Below are positions 8,968 to 15,968 of a DNA stretch of 44,762 bases, piece after piece. The stretch is from the NCBI GenBank assembly GCA_964630265.1, contig CAZVRW010000023.1, forward strand, positions 1 through 44,762, written 5' to 3'. Each line of letters opens with the position of its first letter. Position 1 is the stretch's first letter. The notes under the pieces are model-generated. The model saw only the letters and a program-made list of their open reading frames with translations. It did not search any database and had not been told where the DNA came from. Origin of the DNA: CAZBWP01 sp964630265. Lineage in GTDB: Bacteria > Pseudomonadota > Alphaproteobacteria > Rhodospirillales > Defluviicoccaceae. Made by a program: the position numbers and the translations under genes.

Positions 8968-9602
8968 CCAGCGACCCCGAGACCCAGGACGACGACCTTC
9001 ACGACCGTATCATCGACGCCGCCCTTGATCTGGCCGAGAGGCACGGCTGGGACACGGTCCGGCTGCACGACGTGGCCGAATGGCTCGGCATCGGTCTCGA
9101 CACCATTGCCGCCAACTTCGACGATCGTGATGCCATCGCCGACGCTTGGTTCGCGCGCGCCAGCGCCGCGATGCTGGCGCCGACGACCGAGGGTTTCGCC
9201 GCCGAGCCGGCGCATCACCGGCTCTATCTGCTGCTTTGCCGGTGGCTCGACGCACTGGCGCCACACCGGCGCGTCACCGTCGAAATGCTCAAAATCAAGC
9301 TCTGGCCATTCCACCCCCACCATTGGGGGCCGCTACCGTTCGAGTTGTCGCGTATCGTACTGTGGTGGCGTGACGCCGCACGGCTCGACGCCCCGCCGCC
9401 GCGCCGCGAGATCGAAGAGATCGCTTTGACTTGGCTGTTCCTCGGCACCCTCGCCGTCTGGTCGCGGGACGATTCCGACGGGCAGACGCGTACTCGTCGC
9501 TTTCTCGCCCGCCGGTTGGCCGACGTCGACTGCGTCCTCAACGCTGGAAAACGGCTGCCAGTTCGAGGTGCGGCGACCACAGGAACTGATCGACCGCTCT
9601 GA
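8964..9602 (+). CDS. TetR/AcrR-family transcriptional regulator
   Basis: A 212-residue protein. The N-terminal three-helix DNA-binding domain is recognisable (DRIIDAALDLAERHGWDTV, then VAEWLGIGLDTIAANFDDRDAI, residues about 12-65), and the C-terminal half is helical and Trp-rich. The C-terminal region also loosely resembles COQ9-like proteins, which share the TetR N-terminal fold. ATG 8964 overlaps the Mur ligase stop as ATGA, so the two are translationally coupled. The divergent intergenic region upstream of the ligase (7454-7518) is an obvious candidate target (inference). Its 3' end runs 65 bases into the convergent RNA methyltransferase gene. Ligand unknown. Confidence 0.75.
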   Translation: MTSDPETQDDDLHDRIIDAALDLAERHGWDTVRLHDVAEWLGIGLDTIAANFDDRDAIADAWFARASAAMLAPTTEGFAAEPAHHRLYLLLCRWLDALAPHRRVTVEMLKIKLWPFHPHHWGPLPFELSRIVLWWRDAARLDAPPPRREIEEIALTWLFLGTLAVWSRDDSDGQTRTRRFLARRLADVDCVLNAGKRLPVRGAATTGTDRPL

Positions 9603-10800
9603 GCCGGCTGAGGCGGAAGCCCCCGTCAACGAGAGCACGGGCGTCGCGTGCGAAGGTTTCGGGGTTGCAAGAAACGGCGACGACCACCGGCACGGTCGAG
9701 GCGGCCAGTGCTTCCGTCTGCGCCCGTGCGCCGGCTCGGGGCGGATCGATGACGGCCGCGGCGTACCGTCGGAGTTCCTCCGGCTGGAGTGGCCGCGCCA
9801 TCAGATCGCGCGTATCGGTGGTTATCCCAAGCCCTGCCTTGCCCGCCCCGGCGGCCAACGCCTGCAGCGCCGCCGCATCGCTGTCGAGAGCATCAACCTG
9901 CGCTCCCGCCCCAGCGAGCGGCAGCGACAACGTGCCAACACCGGCGAACAGATCGGCGAGCGGCGAGAGACCGTTGAGCGCGTCGGTGACGGCGGCGATC
10001 AACGCCGCCTCGCCCGCCGCACTCGCCTGCATGAACGCGCCGGCCGGCAGCCGCAAGGGAATGCCGGCGAAGGCAACCGTCGGCGCGCGCTGTTCGACCG
10101 CGGGTTCGGGGAGCATGGTTGCGTCCGAGCGCCATGACAGACGGGCGAGATCGGTGGCGACGGCAAACATGGCGAGCCGTTCGCGGTCCTGCAGAGTCGG
10201 TGGATCGAGACCGGCCAGGACGACGTCGAGCCCGGTGTCGGTCTCGGTGACCGCGATCTCCGCCGCCCTTCCCGGCGGCAGCAGCGCGACCAGCAGATCC
10301 CGCAGCGGCGGCAGCAGTGCGACGATGGCAGGGGCCAGCACCGGACAGACGGCGAGGTCGACAACGGCGTGTCCGCGCCGTTTACGGAAGCCGAGGGTTA
10401 GTGCCCGCACCTCCCCGCCGCGAATGGCCGCCAGCACGGCGCGGCGTCGCGCGCCCGGTTGCGTTCGAACCGGGCGATCCATGGTCTCGGCGGCAACGCC
10501 GCAGCGACGCAGGGCACCGGCCAGTTGATCCAGCTTCCAGCCGAGATAGGCGTCATCGGTCAGATGTTGCAGAGCGCAGCCGCCGCAGTCACCGAAATGC
10601 GGACACGGTGGCGCGCGGCGACCCGGACCCGGCTCCAGCACCGCCACCAGTTCGGCGGCACGGCCGTCGCCTCGCGTCGAAAGCGGGCAGACCCGGACCC
10701 GATCGCCAGGCACGGTGAGCGGCACATAGAGGCGTCCCATCGGGCTCTCGGCCAAACCGTCGCCGTGGCGCCCGATCCGCTCGATGGTGACGTCGACCAT
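9538..10800 (-). CDS. 23S rRNA/tRNA m5U methyltransferase, RlmD/TrmA family
   Basis: About 420 residues from ATG 10800; GTG 10893, only four bases below the upstream stop, would add 31 Arg-rich residues. An N-terminal TRAM domain (VDVTIERIGRHGDGLA, about the first 60 residues) is followed by the iron-sulfur motif CPHFGDCGGC with a further Cys in AVCPVLAP. The C-terminal SAM-dependent domain has DLFAGVGTLSLPLAGAG, IDPPRAG and the catalytic Cys in VAVSCNPETFARD. These enzymes place 5-methyluridine in 23S rRNA (RlmC/RlmD) or tRNA (TrmA). The iron-sulfur and TRAM combination favours an rRNA target. Last gene of the minus-strand run dctQ-dctM-PHB depolymerase. Convergent with and overlapping the TetR gene. 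Confidence 0.88.
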   Translation of the reverse strand: MVDVTIERIGRHGDGLAESPMGRLYVPLTVPGDRVRVCPLSTRGDGRAAELVAVLEPGPGRRAPPCPHFGDCGGCALQHLTDDAYLGWKLDQLAGALRRCGVAAETMDRPVRTQPGARRRAVLAAIRGGEVRALTLGFRKRRGHAVVDLAVCPVLAPAIVALLPPLRDLLVALLPPGRAAEIAVTETDTGLDVVLAGLDPPTLQDRERLAMFAVATDLARLSWRSDATMLPEPAVEQRAPTVAFAGIPLRLPAGAFMQASAAGEAALIAAVTDALNGLSPLADLFAGVGTLSLPLAGAGAQVDALDSDAAALQALAAGAGKAGLGITTDTRDLMARPLQPEELRRYAAAVIDPPRAGARAQTEALAASTVPVVVAVSCNPETFARDARALVDGGFRLSRLRAVDQFLWSPHLELAAVFQR

Positions 10801-10896
10801 GGGCCCGGCGTCGACATGGACACGGTGCGGGGGCGGGCCGCGCCGGCCCGCCCCGCGTTTCGCCCCGGCGAGATTGCTGCGTCGGCGCGGCACGTC

Positions 10897-13581
10897 TCAG
10901 ACCGGTGCGGCCTCGGCCGTCTCCTCGGCCACTTCGGCGGTGACCGCATCGTGCAGTACAACGTCCCGCACCCAGGCTTCCGCCGACACCTCGACGAGCA
11001 GATTGGCGTTAGCCGAGGTTTCGAAAGTCAGTGTCACCGTGCGCCGGGAAAACGGCGAGAGGTCGATGTCGGGGCGATCGGTCCACACCGTTTCCGCATA
11101 ATCCATGCCGGTCGCCGTCGCCTCGTCCACCGGCACGTCGTCAACGAGCACGGTGAACGCTGCGGCGGTGAACATGTTAGCGGCGGCCTTGAGATCTAGG
11201 CGGCGGGCGTAGCTAAGGCGCGGCTGTTCACCCAGCGTGATCTTACAGGCGACGCGACGGGTCGCCTCGCCGAGGCGGTTGTCGACGCCCGAGGTGACGC
11301 GACCGTGCAGGACGCTGCCGGCCCCGAGCAGCGCGCCGCCGCCCGCCAGCAACCACCAGCCCGGAGCGATCTCCGGCGCCGTGTTCGGTGACGCCGCGGA
11401 AACGTTCGGGGCCGCGGGTGGCGACACCTCGGTGGCGTTCACGGTGACCGGGTCATCCGGCCGTTGCCGCGGCGGCGCTGTGCAATCGGAGCGCAGCAGC
11501 CCGGCCGCTTCGAACGACGTCGCCAAGATCGCCGGGATGTCGATGCCGAGGGGTGCCGAACTCGCTGCTCGCCGGCTGCCGCTGGAGATCAAACCGGCAG
11601 CGGCCAGCGACTGGGCGATGATGCCGTGGATATCTAGCCCGCCCGGGGCGGCGCGATCGCGTGCGCCGCCGCCGTCCCGAAACCCAGCGCTCTCGGACCA
11701 CCAGCGGGCGTCCTCTTCGTCCTGGCGGATGACCGGCACCGGAACGCTGGCCGCCGTCGGCTCTGCATCGGGAGATGCCGGAGCGCGCTCGCTTGTCTCC
11801 ACCGACGCTGCCGCCGGCCGCGCCGGGGCTTCGAACCGCGTGTCGGTCAGGCCCCAGGTGCGAGCGATATGCACGGTCGAGGATAGCCCCACATCAAGGA
11901 TGAACGGCGCGGCTTCGCCGCAGCCATCCGGTGCCCTGGCATCGATCGGCACGCCATGCGCCATTCCGGCGACGGTCCAGGACTCGATCACCTCGCGACC
12001 CTCAGAATCATGCCAGACGCGCCGCCGGTGGCCGCCGTCCACAGCGTGCTCGATGGTCGGTGACGGCGGCAGACCGTGAATGTTGGCCCACTGCTTGATC
12101 GCCTCCTCGGCGTTCAAGGGGGTCACCGTCGAATCGGCGTCGCCATGCCATACCGCGACGGTCGGCCACGGTCCGGTGTGCGGCGAAGCGGCGCGGATCC
12201 GGTGTCCCCACTCCTCGGCGGAGAGCGTGCGGCCCTGGAAGATCGCCTCGAAGCCTTCCTGAAGATTGCTGGCTGCGCCATAGGGAACGCCGGCGATGAT
12301 CGCGCCGCCGGCGAAGACGTCGGGGTAGGTCGCCAGCAGCGCCGCCGTCATTGCCCCACCCGCTGACACACCGGTGACATAGACCCGGCGCCGCTCGATC
12401 CCATGCTCGAGACACATGCGCTCGACCATTCGCCGGATCGAAGCCGCCTCGCCGCCGTCGCGCACCACGTCCTCCGGCTTGAACCAGTTGAAGCAGCGGA
12501 GGGGATTGTTGCGGCGGCGCTGGTCAGGCAACAGCACGGCGAAGCCGTGGCGATCGGCGAGGGTCGACCAGCCGGTCCCGCGGTCATAGGACTCGGCCGA
12601 CTGGGTGCAGCCGTGCAGGGCCACCACCAGAGGCGCGCCCGCCGGCAATGCGTTCGGCACGTAACACTTCATGCGCAGGTTGCCGGGATTGGAGCCGAAG
12701 TCGGCAACCTCGATCAAGCGACCGGGTGCTTCCTCCAGCCCCTCGGTCACGGCGATGGAGTCGACGGCTTTTTCCAGAAACTTTTTCCACGGCCGACGGT
12801 GCCGGGTTTCGTGGGTCAACTGGGCGAATTCGGCGAGGCGGGACAGCCGAGGGCCGAGATCGATCATGGCAGGTCTCCTGAGTTGCGGCGCCGGGGTCGG
12901 CGCGGTGTCCGCTGCCGCCGTCAGTGCGCCGATGTCGATCAGTTTGCGGACGGGCAGGAAGACGGTGTGAAAAAGGCCGGGATCGCCAAGGCCTCCCCGG
13001 TTCGGATCGAGCCAAGCGGGCAGCGGTGCGCCGTCCGCGAGGTCATAGCGCTGGCTGAAAATGGTGCGCTGCCCATCCACCCACGTGGCGAACTGCACGG
13101 CGGCGACGGGACAACCGCGGCCGACCCAGACGCCGAACACCTCGCGGGCCAGCGCGTCGCGGGTCGCCGGCGCGCGAGCGCGATCGAGCAGACGCGCCAA
13201 CATGGCGCCGAACGCCGGCGCCCCCGCCAGCAGCGGCGGCTCGCCTGCGGCCAAAGCCGGCAGCGCCGAATTGCCGCCGCGGCGGGGGCCAAGCACGATT
13301 CCGGTGGTCGGCCCGCCGGCGAGGCGACGGGAGGGCTTGAGGTCGCGATAGCATTGGACGGCCTCGACGGTGTGAACCTGCGCCGGCGCTGCGAGCACGC
13401 CGATGAGCAGATCCGCGGCATAGTCGGGCGTGGCGGGCGGCGCGCCGGGCCCGCGCCGCCCCGGCGGGATCAGGCCGCCAGAGACCAGCATGGTGACGCG
13501 GACACGCAGGTCGCGGCGGGATTCGCCGAGGAGTTCGGCTAGCCGCTCGCTGAAATCGTAGCGTTTCAGGGGCATCGTCAT
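10897..13581 (-). CDS. PHB-depolymerase-family esterase fused to a winged-helix-like N-terminal domain
   Basis: An 894-residue fusion. Residues 1-238 look like a helix-turn-helix/winged-helix module (LAELLGESRRDLRVRVTML, then GGLIPPGRRGPGAPPATP) followed by an uncharacterised region. Residues about 239-600 are a polyhydroxybutyrate-depolymerase-type alpha/beta hydrolase. It has HGCTQS (oxyanion region), GVSAGGAM with the nucleophile Ser406, HGDADSTV with the likely Asp, and GMAHGVPID with the likely His. A Pro/Ala-rich linker then carries two copies of a helix of the form G-[LI]-D-I-x2-I-[IL]-A-x-S-x2-AAGL. A hydrophobic segment (WWLLAGGGALLGAGSVL, about 740) and a beta-rich tail complete the protein. 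No signal peptide is present, so it is probably intracellular, acting on storage polymer or short esters. An internal ATG at 12867 has a better ribosome site than the first ATG, so a 656-residue product is likely as well. Confidence 0.8.
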   Translation of the reverse strand: MTMPLKRYDFSERLAELLGESRRDLRVRVTMLVSGGLIPPGRRGPGAPPATPDYAADLLIGVLAAPAQVHTVEAVQCYRDLKPSRRLAGGPTTGIVLGPRRGGNSALPALAAGEPPLLAGAPAFGAMLARLLDRARAPATRDALAREVFGVWVGRGCPVAAVQFATWVDGQRTIFSQRYDLADGAPLPAWLDPNRGGLGDPGLFHTVFLPVRKLIDIGALTAAADTAPTPAPQLRRPAMIDLGPRLSRLAEFAQLTHETRHRRPWKKFLEKAVDSIAVTEGLEEAPGRLIEVADFGSNPGNLRMKCYVPNALPAGAPLVVALHGCTQSAESYDRGTGWSTLADRHGFAVLLPDQRRRNNPLRCFNWFKPEDVVRDGGEAASIRRMVERMCLEHGIERRRVYVTGVSAGGAMTAALLATYPDVFAGGAIIAGVPYGAASNLQEGFEAIFQGRTLSAEEWGHRIRAASPHTGPWPTVAVWHGDADSTVTPLNAEEAIKQWANIHGLPPSPTIEHAVDGGHRRRVWHDSEGREVIESWTVAGMAHGVPIDARAPDGCGEAAPFILDVGLSSTVHIARTWGLTDTRFEAPARPAAASVETSERAPASPDAEPTAASVPVPVIRQDEEDARWWSESAGFRDGGGARDRAAPGGLDIHGIIAQSLAAAGLISSGSRRAASSAPLGIDIPAILATSFEAAGLLRSDCTAPPRQRPDDPVTVNATEVSPPAAPNVSAASPNTAPEIAPGWWLLAGGGALLGAGSVLHGRVTSGVDNRLGEATRRVACKITLGEQPRLSYARRLDLKAAANMFTAAAFTVLVDDVPVDEATATGMDYAETVWTDRPDIDLSPFSRRTVTLTFETSANANLLVEVSAEAWVRDVVLHDAVTAEVAEETAEAAPV
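12875..12879 (-). promoter_or_regulatory. Internal ribosome site for the depolymerase-only product
   Basis: On the minus strand AGGAG (12879-12875) lies seven bases before an in-frame ATG at 12867. The resulting protein starts MIDLGPRLSRLAEF, just before the hydrolase domain and after the N-terminal 238 residues. The first ATG of the long frame (13581) has only a weak GGGT. This suggests a second start or the main start. Confidence 0.55.
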
Positions 13582-13594
13582 AGCGGCACCCTAC

Positions 13595-13660
13595 GCTCGC
13601 GGCCGTAGCGTGTCGACAGTTTTTTAATAAGTGCCGTTTATTTTTTTTATACGCAGCTCA
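13595..13660. other. AT-rich intergenic patch between dctM and the depolymerase gene
   Basis: The 84-base gap between two minus-strand genes contains runs of T (13620-13625 and 13640-13647, A-runs on the transcribed strand) in otherwise GC-rich DNA. An interrupted CTACG...CGTAG inverted repeat lies at about 13592-13609. Read on the minus strand it could be an upstream promoter element for the depolymerase gene. No convincing -35/-10 pair was fixed. Confidence 0.35.
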
Positions 13661-13665
13661 CCTGA

Positions 13666-15291
13666 CTATCCAAAAAGCGCCTTCGGCAGCCAAGTGGCGA
13701 TCTCCGGAAACGCGGCGACGATGCCGAGAGCGATGATCTGAATGACGACAAACGGCGCGATGCCGCGATAGATGTCGAGGGTCGACACCGACGGTGGGGC
13801 GACGCCTCGCAGGTAGAACAAGGCGAAGCCGAAGGGCGGGGTCAAGAAGCTGGTCTGCAAGTTGATGGCGATCATCACGCCGAACCATATGGGGTTGATA
13901 TCCATCTGCAGCAGGATCGGCCCGACGATCGGCACCACGACGAAGATGATCTCGATAAAATCGAGAAAAAATCCCAGGATGAACATCACCAGCATCACCG
14001 CCAGCATTGCCCCGAAAACGCCGCCAGGCAGGCCAGTGAGTAGGTCAGCCACCATCTCGTCGCCGCCGAAGCCGCGAAATACCAGCGAGAACAGCGACGC
14101 ACCGAGCAGGATGACGAACACCATGGTGCTGATCTGCAACGTCGCTCCCATGACCTCGCGCAGCACCTTGACGACGAACACCCGCCACAGCGCCACGATC
14201 AGCCCCCAGAGCAAACCGAGGCACAAGGCGCAGGCGAAACCGAAGGCAACCATGTCGACGTCCGGCACCACGTCGCGCTGCATCCGCAGATCGAACAGCG
14301 CGGTGACCACCAGCAACCCGACAACCGAACCCCCTGCAACCAGGATCGGCGTGTTGCCGCCGCGGTCTAGCCGCCGCATCATCCGGCCCAGGCCAATGCG
14401 CCAGACCGGATCCTCGGCAGGGATCCCGACCGCCCGGCCGGCCAGGAACAGCGCGCCGACGGAGCCGACGGCCGCCGCTTCAGTGGGCGTGGCGACGCCG
14501 CCGAGGATGGAGCCCAGCACCGCCAGGATGAGGATCGCCGGCGGCAGCAGCACCGTGATGACACGATGGCCGAGACCCTCCACCACCTCTCCTTCGGCCA
14601 CCAACGCCGGGCACGCGTCCGGCTGGGTAGCGGCGCGGATCAGGATCCATCCCATGTAGAGCGCCACCAGCAACATGCCGGGCAGAAAGGCGCCGGCGAA
14701 CAGGTCGATCACCGACACCGGCTCCGGCGCCCAGTTGCCGATCGCCCGCTGCGCCTCGGCATAGGATCCTTGCAGGATGTCCCCGAGCAAAACGAGGACG
14801 ATGGACGGCGGGATGATCTGGCCGAGCGTCCCCGAGGCGCAGATGGTGCCGGTGGCGATCTTAGGGTCGTAACCGGCCTTCAGCATCGTCGGCAACGACA
14901 ACAGGCCCATGGTAACGACGGTGGCGCCGACGATGCCCGTGGAGGCGGCGAGCAGCATGCCGACGAAGATCACCGACAGCCCGAGCCCGCCGCGCAGGCG
15001 ACCGAACAACAGTCCCATCGTCTCCAAGAGTTGCTCGGCGATGCGAGCGCGCTCCAGCATCACCCCCATAAACACAAACAGCGGAACGGCGACCAGAACC
15101 TCGTTGACCATTACCCCGAAATACCGGGAGGCGAGACCGCCCAGCAGCCGCATGTCGAAAACGTCCAGCGCCTGGCCGATGCCGGCGAAGATCAGCGCCG
15201 TGCCGGCAAGGCTGAAGGCGACGGGGAAGCCCAGCAGCAGAACGCCGCAGACAACCACGAACATCACCAGTGCAAGCACTTCAGCGCCCAT
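13666..15291 (-). CDS. dctM: TRAP transporter large permease, DctM family
   Basis: A 541-residue integral membrane protein, the large subunit of a tripartite ATP-independent periplasmic transporter driven by ion gradients. Family signs are the N-terminal hydrophobic helices, VAVPLFVFMGVMLERA, the GMLLAASTGIVGATVV region, ASGTLGQIIPPSIVLVLLG, and the C-terminal QTSFLTPPFGFALFYL. It is longer than a typical DctM (about 430). The extra length lies between roughly residues 260 and 400 and contains additional hydrophobic stretches. It begins three bases after the dctQ stop, so the two permease genes form one unit. No solute-binding protein (dctP) is in the window; it may lie elsewhere. Substrate unknown, organic acids being usual. 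Confidence 0.9.
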   Translation of the reverse strand: MGAEVLALVMFVVVCGVLLLGFPVAFSLAGTALIFAGIGQALDVFDMRLLGGLASRYFGVMVNEVLVAVPLFVFMGVMLERARIAEQLLETMGLLFGRLRGGLGLSVIFVGMLLAASTGIVGATVVTMGLLSLPTMLKAGYDPKIATGTICASGTLGQIIPPSIVLVLLGDILQGSYAEAQRAIGNWAPEPVSVIDLFAGAFLPGMLLVALYMGWILIRAATQPDACPALVAEGEVVEGLGHRVITVLLPPAILILAVLGSILGGVATPTEAAAVGSVGALFLAGRAVGIPAEDPVWRIGLGRMMRRLDRGGNTPILVAGGSVVGLLVVTALFDLRMQRDVVPDVDMVAFGFACALCLGLLWGLIVALWRVFVVKVLREVMGATLQISTMVFVILLGASLFSLVFRGFGGDEMVADLLTGLPGGVFGAMLAVMLVMFILGFFLDFIEIIFVVVPIVGPILLQMDINPIWFGVMIAINLQTSFLTPPFGFALFYLRGVAPPSVSTLDIYRGIAPFVVIQIIALGIVAAFPEIATWLPKALFG

Positions 15292-15294
15292 GGG

Positions 15295-15870
15295 TCAGTC
15301 GTCCTCGTCCGTGCCGGCGTCCGCCAGCGGCGCGCCGATCAACACCAGCAACGACCGCGCCGCCAGCGACAGGCCTTGCAGGCCGAGGCTGACGCAGAAG
15401 ACGAGGATGACGGATTTCAGCAGGAACAGTCCCGGCAAGCCACCGGCTTCACGCGACTCCTCCAAACGCGACCAGGACGACTCGACGTAGGGGAAGGACA
15501 CATTCCAGATGATGATGACCACCGGCAGCAGAAGCACCAGCGAGCCGAACAGGTCGACCCATGCCCGGTACCGCGCCGAATTATCGCGGTAGAAAATGTC
15601 GACCCTGACGTGCCCGCCCTTGAGCAGCGTGTAACCGGCGCCGACCATGAACACGACGCCGTGCATCCAGACGTAGGATTCCTGGAGCCAGACGAAACCG
15701 ATGCTGAATACGTATCGAAGGACGACGACAACGAACGCCGCCAGCACCATGGCGAGGGTCAGCCAAGCTACGGCATTGCCGATCCGTTCGTTGACGCCGT
15801 CGATGAGGCGCACGAAGAGGGCAAGCACTCTCATCAGCGCCCGAGATCCGACGGTTGCTGCACGGCCCAT
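15295..15870 (-). CDS. dctQ: TRAP transporter small permease, DctQ family
   Basis: A 191-residue protein with four predicted membrane helices, for example AWLTLAMVLAAFVVVVLRY, MHGVVFMVGAGYTLL and VLLLPVVIIIWNV. It has the characteristic DctQ motif GHVRVDIFY and a nearby Trp-Val-Asp-Leu. It is the small membrane subunit that pairs with DctM just downstream. ATG 15870 is preceded very closely by GGGAGG. An alternative ATG 12 codons in (15834) has no ribosome site. First gene of the minus-strand run dctQ-dctM-depolymerase-methyltransferase. Confidence 0.88.
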   Translation of the reverse strand: MGRAATVGSRALMRVLALFVRLIDGVNERIGNAVAWLTLAMVLAAFVVVVLRYVFSIGFVWLQESYVWMHGVVFMVGAGYTLLKGGHVRVDIFYRDNSARYRAWVDLFGSLVLLLPVVIIIWNVSFPYVESSWSRLEESREAGGLPGLFLLKSVILVFCVSLGLQGLSLAARSLLVLIGAPLADAGTDEDD

Positions 15871-15968
15871 ATCCTCCCGCGACAGTGGACCGGCCTTCCT
15901 CGCCGACCGCCTTTTCCATGATCTTCACTATCAGGCGACTTCGACCAAGTAAACGCTGCGGCGGCCCC

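Noticed and set aside
13615..13650. T-runs as a plus-strand terminator
   Set aside because: No plus-strand gene ends there; both flanking genes are on the minus strand and the stem before the T-run is only five bases with a gap.
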